From the NCBI RefSeq assembly GCF_004360155.1, contig NZ_SAIS01000008.1, positions 1 to 64,000 on the forward strand: a stretch of DNA of 64,000 nucleotides, given 5' to 3'. Below the pieces are notes generated by a model, which was not told the DNA's origin, did no database searches, and saw only the letters and a list, made by a program, of their open reading frames with translations. This DNA is from Paraglaciecola marina. Its GTDB lineage: Bacteria > Pseudomonadota > Gammaproteobacteria > Enterobacterales > Alteromonadaceae. A program made the position numbers and the translations under genes. Each line of letters opens with the position of its first letter. Positions within the stretch are counted from its first letter, which is position 1. Shown here piece by piece: positions 32,495-40,875 of the stretch.

Positions 32495-33583
32495 ATGTTA
32501 AGAGATAGCATAAACAACATAAACGTATCTTCTGAGGAGGTTTTAGTTACACCTCAAGCATTAAAAAATGAGCTTCCCGTAAGTCAGTCTGCTTTAGAAG
32601 TGATTCAATCTTCTAGAAAAGTAATTAGTGATATTTTGCATCGTGAAGATCATCGCTTTTTGGTTATCTGTGGACCTTGCTCAATTCATGATATCGAAGC
32701 AGCCAAAGAATATGCGTTAAAGCTAAAAGAGCTTCACGAAAGCTGTAAAGATACCTTGTATATAGTTATGAGAGTGTATTTTGAAAAACCAAGAACGACT
32801 GTAGGTTGGAAAGGATTAATTAATGACCCGCATATCAATGGGACTTTTGATATAGATGCGGGGCTTCGTAAGGCTAGAGAGCTCCTTATTTGGCTAGCTG
32901 AGTTAGAGCTACCAGTAGCAACGGAGGCTTTGGACCCAATTAGCCCCCAATACCTAGCAGAGTTATTCAGTTGGTCGGCTATTGGTGCTCGTACTTCTGA
33001 GTCACAAACCCATAGAGAGATGGCGAGTGGCTTATCAATGCCCGTAGGTTTTAAAAACGGAACTGATGGCAGTTTAGGGATTGCGATTAACGCTTTGCAA
33101 TCAGCCGCATCAGGTCATAGCTTTATGGGAATAAATGGGGACGGCCAAGTTAGTGTTATAACTACTCAAGGTAATCCTGATGGACATGTTATTTTGCGAG
33201 GTGGCAAGCAACCTAATTACGATTCAGTATGTGTAGCTGATTGTGAGCAAGAGCTTGCGGATGCTAATTTAGATGCTGCTCTTGTAGTTGACTGCAGCCA
33301 TGCAAACTCTAGTAAAGACTTTAAGCGTCAACCATTAGTCGCTCAGAACGTAGTTAATCAAATTCTAGAGGGTAACCGGTCTATTTTAGGAATAATGCTT
33401 GAGAGTCATTTAAATCATGGTAACCAAAGTAGCAATGGTAGAACCCCTGAAGAGCTCGATTATGGTGTATCTATTACAGATGGATGTATAAATTGGCCAA
33501 CAACAGAAGAATTAATTAACCATATGCGAGATAAATTGATTACAGTACTACCCATGCGTTTAAATAAAGTGGACAACACTTAG
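32495..33583 (+). CDS. aroF: 3-deoxy-7-phosphoheptulonate synthase (DAHP synthase, AroF/G/H type)
   Basis: The 362-residue class I enzyme condenses phosphoenolpyruvate and erythrose-4-phosphate, the first step of the shikimate pathway. Active-site segments are CGPCSIHD (metal-binding Cys), MRVYFEKPRTTVGWKGLINDP, ALDPISPQY, GARTSESQTHREMASGLSMP, GFKNGTDGS and VDCSHANSSKD. Pairing with tyrA (13 bases downstream) and the upstream TyrR-like box suggest the tyrosine-controlled isozyme, hence the symbol; feedback specificity cannot be read with certainty. Confidence 0.94.
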   Translation: MLRDSINNINVSSEEVLVTPQALKNELPVSQSALEVIQSSRKVISDILHREDHRFLVICGPCSIHDIEAAKEYALKLKELHESCKDTLYIVMRVYFEKPRTTVGWKGLINDPHINGTFDIDAGLRKARELLIWLAELELPVATEALDPISPQYLAELFSWSAIGARTSESQTHREMASGLSMPVGFKNGTDGSLGIAINALQSAASGHSFMGINGDGQVSVITTQGNPDGHVILRGGKQPNYDSVCVADCEQELADANLDAALVVDCSHANSSKDFKRQPLVAQNVVNQILEGNRSILGIMLESHLNHGNQSSNGRTPEELDYGVSITDGCINWPTTEELINHMRDKLITVLPMRLNKVDNT

Positions 33584-33596
33584 CAGTAGGACATGT

Positions 33597-34739
33597 ATGC
33601 CAGAGTTACCAAATCAGATAGATGAATTAAATGAAAGTATAGAAGTAATAGATAAACAGCTCGTTGAGCTTTTGGCGAAACGAGCTGAAATTACTACAAA
33701 GATTGGCGAGTATAAAAGTAAAGCTGGTTCCCCAATTTATGTAGCTGAAGCAGAAGCCCAAATCATTACTAACCGTAAAAGTGAAGCTAAAAGACAGGGG
33801 GTTTCTCCTGTCTTAATTGAAGATTTAATGCGTCGCATCATCCGGGAGTCCTACCATACACAAAGTGTAGAGTTTTTATGTACCAACCCAAGCATCAGAA
33901 AAGTGGTTATTGTGGGTGGGGCTGGTGCACTAGGTCGGATATTTGTAGATTTATTTGAACGCAGTGGTTATAAGGTCGCAGTCTTAGAACATAGTGACTG
34001 GGACAGGTCTGATACTATTTTAGAAAATGCTGGCTTAGTGCTCGTGGCTGTTCCCATTAAATTAACTGAAAGTGTTATAGCTCGTTTAACAAACCTGCCT
34101 GAAAATTGTATTTTGGCTGATATTACTAGTACAAAGCAGAAACCCTTAAACGCCATGCTAAATGCGCATCAAGGCCCTGTGGTTGGGCTGCATCCAATGT
34201 TTGGACCTGATGTGCCAAGTTTGGTTAAACAAGTCGTAGTAGTGTGTCACGGAAGAGAGTCAAAGCAGTATGAGTGGTTATTGCAACAAGTTAGAAATTG
34301 GGGGGGGGTATTACAACAGTGTGACGCTAAGGAACATGATGATGCTATGGTTTTTATACAAGTGATGCGACACTTCTGTAGTTTTGTATTTGGTTCTCAC
34401 TTAGCCGGAGAAAATCCAGATTTGCAAAAATTAATTTCTTTGAGCTCACCAATATATAGACTAGAGTTAGCCATGGTTGGGAGATTATTTGCTCAAGCTC
34501 CTGCATTATATGCCGATATAATTTTTGATAATAAAGATAGTGTGGCCATGCTGACAGAATTTAGCGTGAAATTTAATCATGCTTTAGCTTTAGTAGAAAA
34601 CAGTGATAAAGAAAAGTTCATTCAACAATTTACTAAAGTTAGTTCTTGGTTTGGTGACTATGCAAAACAAAGCCTTATTGATAGCAAACAGTTTTTATTA
34701 AAAGCTGACGATGGTCGTACATTAATTGAAAACTGCTAA
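33597..34739 (+). CDS. tyrA: Bifunctional chorismate mutase/prephenate dehydrogenase
   Basis: The 380-residue enzyme converts chorismate through prephenate to 4-hydroxyphenylpyruvate for tyrosine. The AroQ chorismate mutase domain (about 7-92; DELNESIEVIDKQLVELLAKR) is followed by a Rossmann dehydrogenase from about 103 (VVIVGGAGALGRIF), with GLHPMFGPDVPSL and HDDAMVFIQVMRH in the catalytic region. The length and fusion match enteric TyrA. It is the second gene of aroF-tyrA. A run of eight G at about 34300 lies in frame. Confidence 0.96.
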   Translation: MPELPNQIDELNESIEVIDKQLVELLAKRAEITTKIGEYKSKAGSPIYVAEAEAQIITNRKSEAKRQGVSPVLIEDLMRRIIRESYHTQSVEFLCTNPSIRKVVIVGGAGALGRIFVDLFERSGYKVAVLEHSDWDRSDTILENAGLVLVAVPIKLTESVIARLTNLPENCILADITSTKQKPLNAMLNAHQGPVVGLHPMFGPDVPSLVKQVVVVCHGRESKQYEWLLQQVRNWGGVLQQCDAKEHDDAMVFIQVMRHFCSFVFGSHLAGENPDLQKLISLSSPIYRLELAMVGRLFAQAPALYADIIFDNKDSVAMLTEFSVKFNHALALVENSDKEKFIQQFTKVSSWFGDYAKQSLIDSKQFLLKADDGRTLIENC

Positions 34740-34828
34740 ACTTTAAAACTTATTTTCATAACTATCTTTCAGTATAAAAGTTGTTTTTAATAGTGTTAGC
34801 GCACATCACCTTCAAAGGGGGAGACCTG

Positions 34829-37150
34829 ATGTCTCTAAAGTTACGATTATTACTAGCCACAATCTCATTAGTATTATGCTCTATCGTGTTGATGGGCGTT
34901 ATTTCGGTCAATGTAGCGGTGCGAGAAGCTAACATAGCATTAACTGATTCTGCTAAGAACCGGTTGACCTCACAAAATGTGCAAACAGTTGAGGCGCTTG
35001 ATGAATATTTCGATTTTATTACTTCACAAATTAAAACCAAGGCTTTTAACCTTTCTTTAGTTGAAGCCGCAGAAGCGTTTATCCCAGCTTACAATCAATA
35101 TGCTTCAGATAGGGGGGAAGTTAATAGTGTTCAGTTTGAGCAGTTATCAAATTATTATTTATCTGATTTTACTAAGCAATATAATACCAGTAATTTAAAT
35201 CCAATTATTAATGCTGCTGATGCGCTAAGTGAACTGAATAAAAACGCTTTAGCATTACAATATGATTTTATAGCTGCATCATCCTTTCCTTTAGGAGAAA
35301 AGGATGGGTTAACCAACCTAGGTAATAGCTCTGCTTATAGTCAAGTACATAGTAAATATCATCCTGATCTGCATAACTTTTTACAAGAATTTGGCTACTA
35401 CGATATTTTTATAGCTGATATCAATAACGGTAATATTGTATACAGTGTTTTTAAAGAACTTGATTATGGAACGAGTATTAAAAATGGACCATATGCAAAT
35501 TCTGGGATTGGATATGTATTTGATAAAGCTGTAAAAGCGACAGAGCCCGGTCAGGTTTTTTATAGTGATCTTAAAAAGTACAGGCCATCTTATGATGCCA
35601 TTGCTGGTTTTGCTTCAACACCAATATTCTCTGATGGTAAACCTATCGCAGTGTTAATTTTTCAAATGCCTCTTGAGAAAATTAATGGTGTCTTGACTCA
35701 CCATGAAAGTTGGGAAAAAAATGGGTTTGGTAAAACGGGGGAGACATATCTACTGAATAAAGAAGGCTATTTATTAAGTGAAAGTAGGTCCTTTATTGAA
35801 AACCAAAAGTACTACATAGAAAAGCTGAAGAAGACATCTCCTAGCGTTGCTAAAGAAATGGAAGCAAAAGGCACGACAGTAGGTTTACAGCCAGCAGAAT
35901 CTGAAGCATCTCAAAGGGCCTTTGCTGGTGAGCGGGGGTTCGATAGGATGATTGATTATCATGATGTTGAAGTATTTTCATATTATTCACCAATAAAAAT
36001 TGGAGAATTTAACTTTGCACTTTTGGCCGAAATGGAAGTGGAAGAAGCGTTAAAGTCGATTCCAATCGTTAAGAGTCATTTAATTACATCTACTTTAATC
36101 GAAAGTGTAGTAATTTTAGGCTTATCAATATTGGTTATACTTTGGTTTGCATCTAGGTTAATTAAACCGTTAGAAGAGCTGGGGAATACTTGTGAAGAGT
36201 TATCAGCGGGTGAAGGAGATTTAACTATTCAGCTTAAGGCTTCGGGCATTCCTGAAGTGGATAGAATTTCAGATGGTTTTAACACCTTTGTTCGACAAAT
36301 TAGAGATATTATTGCGCAGATTAAAATTGATGCTGATAGTCTTTCTTCTGCATCTCAAGAGCTAACTGTTATAACTTCTGAAAGTTCAGATAAAACACAA
36401 CACCAGCGAGACCAAACTCATATGGTTTCAACCGCCATGAAGCAGCTCAGTGAGGCTGTATCAGATGTAAGCAAGTCAACCCTCAAGACAAGTCAACAAA
36501 GTATTGATGCGCAATCTAGTTTACATGAAAATATGGAAAGAGCTGATTTAGCTGCCGACAATATTAAGTTATTGGTACAACTAATTGACGACTCAAGTTC
36601 CGTTATTTTCAACCTAAAAGATGAAGTAAATCAGATAACAACAGTATTAAATGTGATTACAAGTATTGCAGACCAAACTAACTTGTTAGCTCTAAACGCT
36701 GCTATTGAAGCCGCTCGGGCAGGAGAGGCAGGGCGCGGATTTTCAGTGGTCGCTGATGAAGTAAGGGCGTTGGCTACACGCTCTCGAGAAAGTACCATTG
36801 AAATATCTAATTTGGTCGAAGTAATGAATCAGTCTGCTAATAAATCAGTAAATTCAATGGAGCGAGCAACCGAAGCTGCGAGTGGAGGTATCCACTTAGT
36901 TGATTTGGTAACAATCGCATTAGATGAGTTATCAGAAAACCTTAAACAGGTATTGCAACTAACTGATACGGTTGCCACTGCGACTGAAGAGCAGTCTCAT
37001 GCTTCTGCATCAGTCGTTCAAAGTGTTGAAAGCATCAGTGAACTGGCTAAAGATGTTGAATCAGGTTCTGAACAGACAAGTGAAGCCGCGCAAAGCCTAG
37101 CCAAAATTGCTGAGCAAACTAGAGAGTTGGTCGCTAGATTTAAAGTTTAA
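34829..37150 (+). CDS. Methyl-accepting chemotaxis protein with large periplasmic sensor
   Basis: This 773-residue chemoreceptor has a first membrane helix at about 7-28 and a long periplasmic region (about 29-410, apparently double Cache-like, with the [21 protein letters not shown] motif). A second helix at about 412-436, a HAMP domain and a cytoplasmic signalling region follow. The conserved tip [33 protein letters not shown] is intact. The ATG at 34829 has GGGGGAG 5 bases upstream; an in-frame start at 34781 would add 16 residues. No C-terminal CheR-docking pentapeptide is seen. It lies between tyrA and pheA without an evident functional tie. Confidence 0.93.
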   Translation: MSLKLRLLLATISLVLCSIVLMGVISVNVAVREANIALTDSAKNRLTSQNVQTVEALDEYFDFITSQIKTKAFNLSLVEAAEAFIPAYNQYASDRGEVNSVQFEQLSNYYLSDFTKQYNTSNLNPIINAADALSELNKNALALQYDFIAASSFPLGEKDGLTNLGNSSAYSQVHSKYHPDLHNFLQEFGYYDIFIADINNGNIVYSVFKELDYGTSIKNGPYANSGIGYVFDKAVKATEPGQVFYSDLKKYRPSYDAIAGFASTPIFSDGKPIAVLIFQMPLEKINGVLTHHESWEKNGFGKTGETYLLNKEGYLLSESRSFIENQKYYIEKLKKTSPSVAKEMEAKGTTVGLQPAESEASQRAFAGERGFDRMIDYHDVEVFSYYSPIKIGEFNFALLAEMEVEEALKSIPIVKSHLITSTLIESVVILGLSILVILWFASRLIKPLEELGNTCEELSAGEGDLTIQLKASGIPEVDRISDGFNTFVRQIRDIIAQIKIDADSLSSASQELTVITSESSDKTQHQRDQTHMVSTAMKQLSEAVSDVSKSTLKTSQQSIDAQSSLHENMERADLAADNIKLLVQLIDDSSSVIFNLKDEVNQITTVLNVITSIADQTNLLALNAAIEAARAGEAGRGFSVVADEVRALATRSRESTIEISNLVEVMNQSANKSVNSMERATEAASGGIHLVDLVTIALDELSENLKQVLQLTDTVATATEEQSHASASVVQSVESISELAKDVESGSEQTSEAAQSLAKIAEQTRELVARFKV

Positions 37151-37170
37151 ACTTTATAATTGTTATAGAA

Positions 37171-37200
37171 AAGCCTGATGATTAATCGTCAGGCTTTTTT
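37171..37200 (+). terminator. Terminator after the chemoreceptor gene
   Basis: AAGCCTGA at 37171-37178 pairs with TCAGGCTT at 37189-37196, followed by T residues, 20 bases after the stop codon. Confidence 0.85.
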
Positions 37201-37208
37201 GTTAACAC

Positions 37209-37838
37209 TGTCCCGTCCTGAAATACGTTGACATAAAGAGGACTTCTTTATAGAAACATCAAATAATAAATACGCTAGACGCTCTATTTACTCAAAGATA
37301 AAACACCTAAGAGACCTGAAGAGGTCTTCGTTAGTGATATAACCTATGTGTAATCAAATGAAGGAGTCCATTATCTATCATTGGTCACAGATGCCTTCTC
37401 ACGCAAAATCATAGGTTATCACTTGAGTAATGAAATGAAGGCTTCTGATGTCGTTAAAGCCCTCAATATGGCGATTAAAAATAGGCAGTATGACCATGAT
37501 GCAATTCACCATTCTGACCGAGGATTGCAATACTGCTCTGCATTATATCAATCAGTCCTTGAGGCAAATAACATTAAGCCGTCGATGACAGATGGATATG
37601 ATTGCTATCAAAATGCACTAGCCGAAAGAATAAACGGGATACTTAAACAAGAGTTCTTACTTTATCAATGTAATACACTTGATGAGCTAAAAGTATTGGT
37701 AAGAGAATCGATAAGCATCTACAACGAGATGAGGCCGCACTTGAGTTTAGATATGAACACACCTAGCAATGTGCATGTAATAGAAAGCCAGCAAAAAATG
37801 CTGGCTTAAAAACCGTCAACTTATTCTAGGACGGGACA
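37209..37838 (+). mobile_element. Internally deleted IS3-family element (630 bp)
   Basis: Terminal inverted repeats of about 25 bases (37209-37233 and the complement of 37814-37838) begin TGTCCCGTCCT and match at 21 of 25 positions. Between them lies only a short left-end piece and the C-terminal half of an IS3-type transposase. A full element would be about 1.2-1.3 kb with orfA and orfB, so roughly half is lost. I see no clean 3-4 base target duplication at the ends. It is non-autonomous; it could be mobilised only by a full copy elsewhere. Confidence 0.85.
37293..37809 (+). pseudogene. Remnant of IS3-family transposase OrfB (rve integrase core)
   Basis: The frame reads RPEEVFVSDITYV (first catalytic Asp of the DDE triad), then a TAA stop at about 37351. 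It continues in the same frame as SNEGVHYLSLVTDAFSRKIIGYH, with the second Asp in HHSDRGLQYCS and the Glu in QNALAERINGILKQEFL. The stop looks like a point mutation of an AAA Lys codon. The N-terminal part of orfB and all of orfA are missing. The open part, 37381-37809, could make a 142-residue fragment but not an active transposase. Confidence 0.85.
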
Positions 37839-37875
37839 ACAGTTTGATTTACAAAGCGGTAGCTACAAGTAGTAA

Positions 37876-39066
37876 TTACTCAGCTAATGCTGTAACTGCT
37901 GCAACCTTTGTAGGGCTTACTTCTTCGCTAGGGTAACACCCTAATACTTTGAAATAACGCGTCATTGACTGCAAGGTTTCCAATACACTTTGCATTGGGC
38001 CATCCTGTATATTACCTTCAACATCTAGATAAAACATCTCTTCCCAAGGATTGCCTGTAATTGGTCTTGATTCCAGCTTAGTCATATTGATATTGTTATC
38101 TCGCAGTACCATAAGCGCTTCTACTAATGAGCCTGGCTTTTGTACGGTAGACATAACTAAGGTTGTTTTCGCTGGTACTTGTAATGGTACATTGACACTT
38201 TTTCTAGCGACTACAAAAAATCTACTGTGGTTTTCTTTTTGGTTGGCAAGGTTGGACTGAATTGCATGTAACCCATATAATCTTCCCCCGGTTTCACTCC
38301 CCATAGCGGCCGCATTTTCTGACTTAAGTTCCGCCACTCTTAACATAGCTGCAGAAGTGCTGTCACAAGGTTTTACTTCAACATTGCCCAGTTCTGCCAA
38401 AAAGTGGCTACATTGCGCGAAAACCTGTGGGTGCGCATAAAGGGTTTTTATGTTACTTATATCAGTATCGGTAGACACCAATAACGCATGGTTTATAGGG
38501 TGTGTGAGCTCACCAATAATAGATAAATTGGTATGTTGTAATTGGTCGTATACTTCATTGATACTGCCTGATGAAGTGTTTTCTATTGGAAGTACAGCAT
38601 AATCAGCTTCGTTAGTTTCTACTTTGGAAATGATCTCAGAAAAACTGTGGCAACCAATCTCTAATAGCTCACCTGGTCGTCTAGAAAAATATTTTTGTGT
38701 TGCTAAATAACTGTATGAACCTTTATCGCCCAAGAATGCAACTCTGTTTAAAGGAAGTGTACTTCCTGGGTTGGCTCTTGCGGCTAATAAGGCTTGCTGA
38801 TTTAAAACTGAATCTTCAATGATTACATGGAAAAGCTGGGTCACATAGTGAGCATCCAGTCCATTTTTTTTGCCTTCTTTTATTAGTCTAATCAAAAGCT
38901 GTTCTTCCCGTTTTTGATCTCGTACCGGGATATGGTTTTTAATTTTTGTTTCTGCAACTTGGTTAGTATATTTTTGACGCGTTGCCAAAAAAGTTAACAA
39001 TTGGGTGTCAAGTTCAGTGATTTTGATTCTAAGTTCTTCTAATTCTGATGATGGCATAGTGCTCAC
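37876..39066 (-). CDS. pheA: Bifunctional chorismate mutase/prephenate dehydratase
   Basis: The 396-residue enzyme makes phenylpyruvate from chorismate for phenylalanine. An AroQ mutase domain at about 5-95 (LRIKITELDTQLLTFLATRQKY) is followed by a prephenate dehydratase domain from about 110 (VAFLGDKGSYSYLA, ENTSSGSINEVYDQL, and the Thr-rich TLVMSTVQ boundary). A C-terminal ACT domain carries ESRPITGNPWEEMFYLD and should mediate Phe feedback. It faces tyrA tail to tail, as in E. coli, but the chemoreceptor gene and an IS remnant lie between. No obvious Phe-rich leader peptide is visible upstream. Confidence 0.96.
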   Translation of the reverse strand: MSTMPSSELEELRIKITELDTQLLTFLATRQKYTNQVAETKIKNHIPVRDQKREEQLLIRLIKEGKKNGLDAHYVTQLFHVIIEDSVLNQQALLAARANPGSTLPLNRVAFLGDKGSYSYLATQKYFSRRPGELLEIGCHSFSEIISKVETNEADYAVLPIENTSSGSINEVYDQLQHTNLSIIGELTHPINHALLVSTDTDISNIKTLYAHPQVFAQCSHFLAELGNVEVKPCDSTSAAMLRVAELKSENAAAMGSETGGRLYGLHAIQSNLANQKENHSRFFVVARKSVNVPLQVPAKTTLVMSTVQKPGSLVEALMVLRDNNINMTKLESRPITGNPWEEMFYLDVEGNIQDGPMQSVLETLQSMTRYFKVLGCYPSEEVSPTKVAAVTALAE

Positions 39067-39237
39067 TTGTTTATTTCGAAAAATAACCCCGGTTCAGGCT
39101 AATCATCTTGCTACTAGACTCTTCGATGTAGATGACAAATAACGTTGTTTTATGGAGTGGAGATAGAGATATTTCCCATAAATTTACAAAATTTATCTAA
39201 TATAAGTCAATCTTTTACTTAAGGTTAATTTTGTGTT

Positions 39238-39274
39238 TTTTGATGATTTGAGAATAACGCTCAAATCATCAAAA
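39238..39274. repeat. Perfect 15-base inverted repeat between pheA and the double-receiver gene
   Basis: TTTTGATGATTTGAG and CTCAAATCATCAAAA flank the 7-base loop AATAACG. The T tract is on the wrong side for an intrinsic terminator in either direction: T before the stem, A after it. It lies 19 bases after the stop of the double-receiver gene and about 170 bases upstream of pheA, so it could stop transcription by another route, protect the mRNA end, or bind a protein. Confidence 0.6.
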
Positions 39275-39292
39275 TGTAGTTAACACTTAGCA

Positions 39293-40093
39293 TTAATTAT
39301 TTAATAAAGAAGCCAACATTGAGCGAACCTCATTTACCTCAAAAGGTTTATCACATAACGCGTTTACACCTGTTTGATGGATATTGGCCATATGTAAGCT
39401 CGATGTAGATTCACTAGTAACCATGATAATAGGGATATGTGCTGTATCTGGATTGAAACGAATAAATTCTGACAGTTCTCGGCCATCCATTTCTGGCATA
39501 TTATAATCGGTTACCACTAAGTCAAAAGTATTGTCCTTTAGTAAGGTTAGAGCTTGAGCTCCGTTTTCAGCCTGTTCAATTTTTTGTAACCCTAGGCTAT
39601 TTAGCACTCGACAAATGTGATTTCTGGCCAGTTTACTATCATCTACTAGAAGGACTCGTACCTCGTGAATATCAAACAGCTCTAAATCCAATTCTTCTGA
39701 GTTGATTAAATCGAGGGATGCGTTTAATGCTTTTGATAAATTTTCTGGAGTAAATGGCTTCGGAAGAATAGCAGCGACACCTGATTGTTTAAACTCTTCG
39801 AGCTTTTCAACTCTATTTTCACTGGATATCAACATAAAAGGAATAGATGCTAATGATTCATCACTTTTGATTTGTTTAATAATATCTAAGCCTGAGCCAT
39901 CTTCGAAGTACATTGCACTAACTACTAAGTCTGCACCGTGTTTAGAGACTGCTTCCATTGCTTCCTTAACACAACTAACAGCTTCTACTTGCAGAATATC
40001 TGCCGCTGCCAATTGCTTGGTGATTATTTTTCGTTGTGTATCTGAAGGCTCTACTAGAATTATACTGACCTCTGATAAAGATATGTTATACAT
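39293..40093 (-). CDS. Double receiver-domain protein with degenerate first receiver
   Basis: The 266-residue protein has two CheY-like receivers and no output domain. The second (about 145-265) is canonical: acidic pair in LLVDDSK, phospho-acceptor Asp in VVTDYNMPEMDG, Thr/Ser in MVTSES and Lys in CDKPF. The first (about 8-125) is degenerate: the acidic pair is Glu15-Pro16, and the acceptor position aligns with Ala60 (DLVVSAMYFEDGSG), though Lys in LPKPF remains. It probably works by protein contact, for instance as a phosphate sink or adaptor. It runs away from the partner-switching pair, with yciH upstream on the same strand. Confidence 0.88.
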   Translation of the reverse strand: MYNISLSEVSIILVEPSDTQRKIITKQLAAADILQVEAVSCVKEAMEAVSKHGADLVVSAMYFEDGSGLDIIKQIKSDESLASIPFMLISSENRVEKLEEFKQSGVAAILPKPFTPENLSKALNASLDLINSEELDLELFDIHEVRVLLVDDSKLARNHICRVLNSLGLQKIEQAENGAQALTLLKDNTFDLVVTDYNMPEMDGRELSEFIRFNPDTAHIPIIMVTSESTSSLHMANIHQTGVNALCDKPFEVNEVRSMLASLLNN

Positions 40094-40115
40094 TGATACT
40101 CCAATTAATTATAGG

Positions 40116-40436
40116 TTAACCGCCTGCTAGCTTTACATTATGACCTAGTTGTTCAAGGCTTGTCTTTATTTTATCCCTATTATCTCCTTGAATTTCAATA
40201 ACCCCTTCTTTTACCGCTCCTCCAGTGCCACACATTTTTTTCAATTTAGTACACAGGGCTTTAATTTCTTCTGTGGATAGTGGTAATCCACTAATTGTAG
40301 TTACCCCTTTTCCTTTTCTACCTTTTGTTTCTCTGCGTATACGTACTACCCCGTCAGTTTTTAGTGGCGTTTTATTTGTGGGTTGCGTGGAAATTCGTCC
40401 GGTTTCTGTACTATAAACTAGGTTATTATTACTCAT
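40116..40436 (-). CDS. yciH: SUI1/eIF1-like translation factor YciH
   Basis: The 106-residue protein has an eIF1/SUI1 domain at about 30-100: VRIRRETKGRKGKGVTTISGL, then LCTKLKKMCGTGGAVKEGVIEIQGD. E. coli YciH can promote start-codon fidelity and translation inhibition under stress; the physiological role is unsettled. It is 22 bases upstream of the double-receiver gene on the same strand, so co-transcription is likely. Confidence 0.92.
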   Translation of the reverse strand: MSNNNLVYSTETGRISTQPTNKTPLKTDGVVRIRRETKGRKGKGVTTISGLPLSTEEIKALCTKLKKMCGTGGAVKEGVIEIQGDNRDKIKTSLEQLGHNVKLAGG

Positions 40437-40563
40437 GCAATTAATATCTCATGTTGTTTTTTAGTTATTTTATAAAAAAAATGTTATTGATTGTAGGAAA
40501 AGCTGGAAAACTATTATTTAATGACCTTGTAGGGTTTAGCCTTTAAAAGTAACGGAGTTTTAT

Positions 40564-40869
40564 ATGAGTTTAGAACGTGAGTTCTCAGAGGATAAAAAGC
40601 AGTTAACTATAATGATGAGCGAAAGGTTTGATTTTAGCCTAGTACAGGAGTTTAGGTCTGCCTATTCAAACGATACTGATACTGTAAACGCCATAGTCGT
40701 TGATTTACAAGTTACTGAATATATGGACAGTTCAGCGCTAGGGATGTTATTAAATATGCAAAAAGTCCTAGATAAACAGGTCTCAAGTTACAAAATTACA
40801 AACTGTCGGCCGCAAGTCCTTAAAATATTGAGAATTGCTCGGTTCAGTAAAAAATTCAATATTTGTTAA
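40564..40869 (+). CDS. STAS-domain anti-sigma factor antagonist (CrsA-like)
   Basis: The 101-residue single STAS domain contains the regulatory motif YMDSSALGMLL, where Ser56/Ser57 corresponds to the phosphorylated Ser of SpoIIAA. It lies 6 bases upstream of a receiver-PP2C-kinase protein. This pairing matches CrsA-CrsR of Shewanella, which controls RpoS by partner switching, and HsbA-HsbR of Pseudomonas. The likely role is to bind its anti-sigma partner when dephosphorylated. The partner sigma factor cannot be known from this window. Confidence 0.85.
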   Translation: MSLEREFSEDKKQLTIMMSERFDFSLVQEFRSAYSNDTDTVNAIVVDLQVTEYMDSSALGMLLNMQKVLDKQVSSYKITNCRPQVLKILRIARFSKKFNIC

Positions 40870-40875
40870 TCTAAT

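Noticed and set aside
37206-37841. Target-site duplication around the IS3-family remnant
   Set aside because: Flanks read CAC and ACA; no 3-4 base direct repeat is evident.
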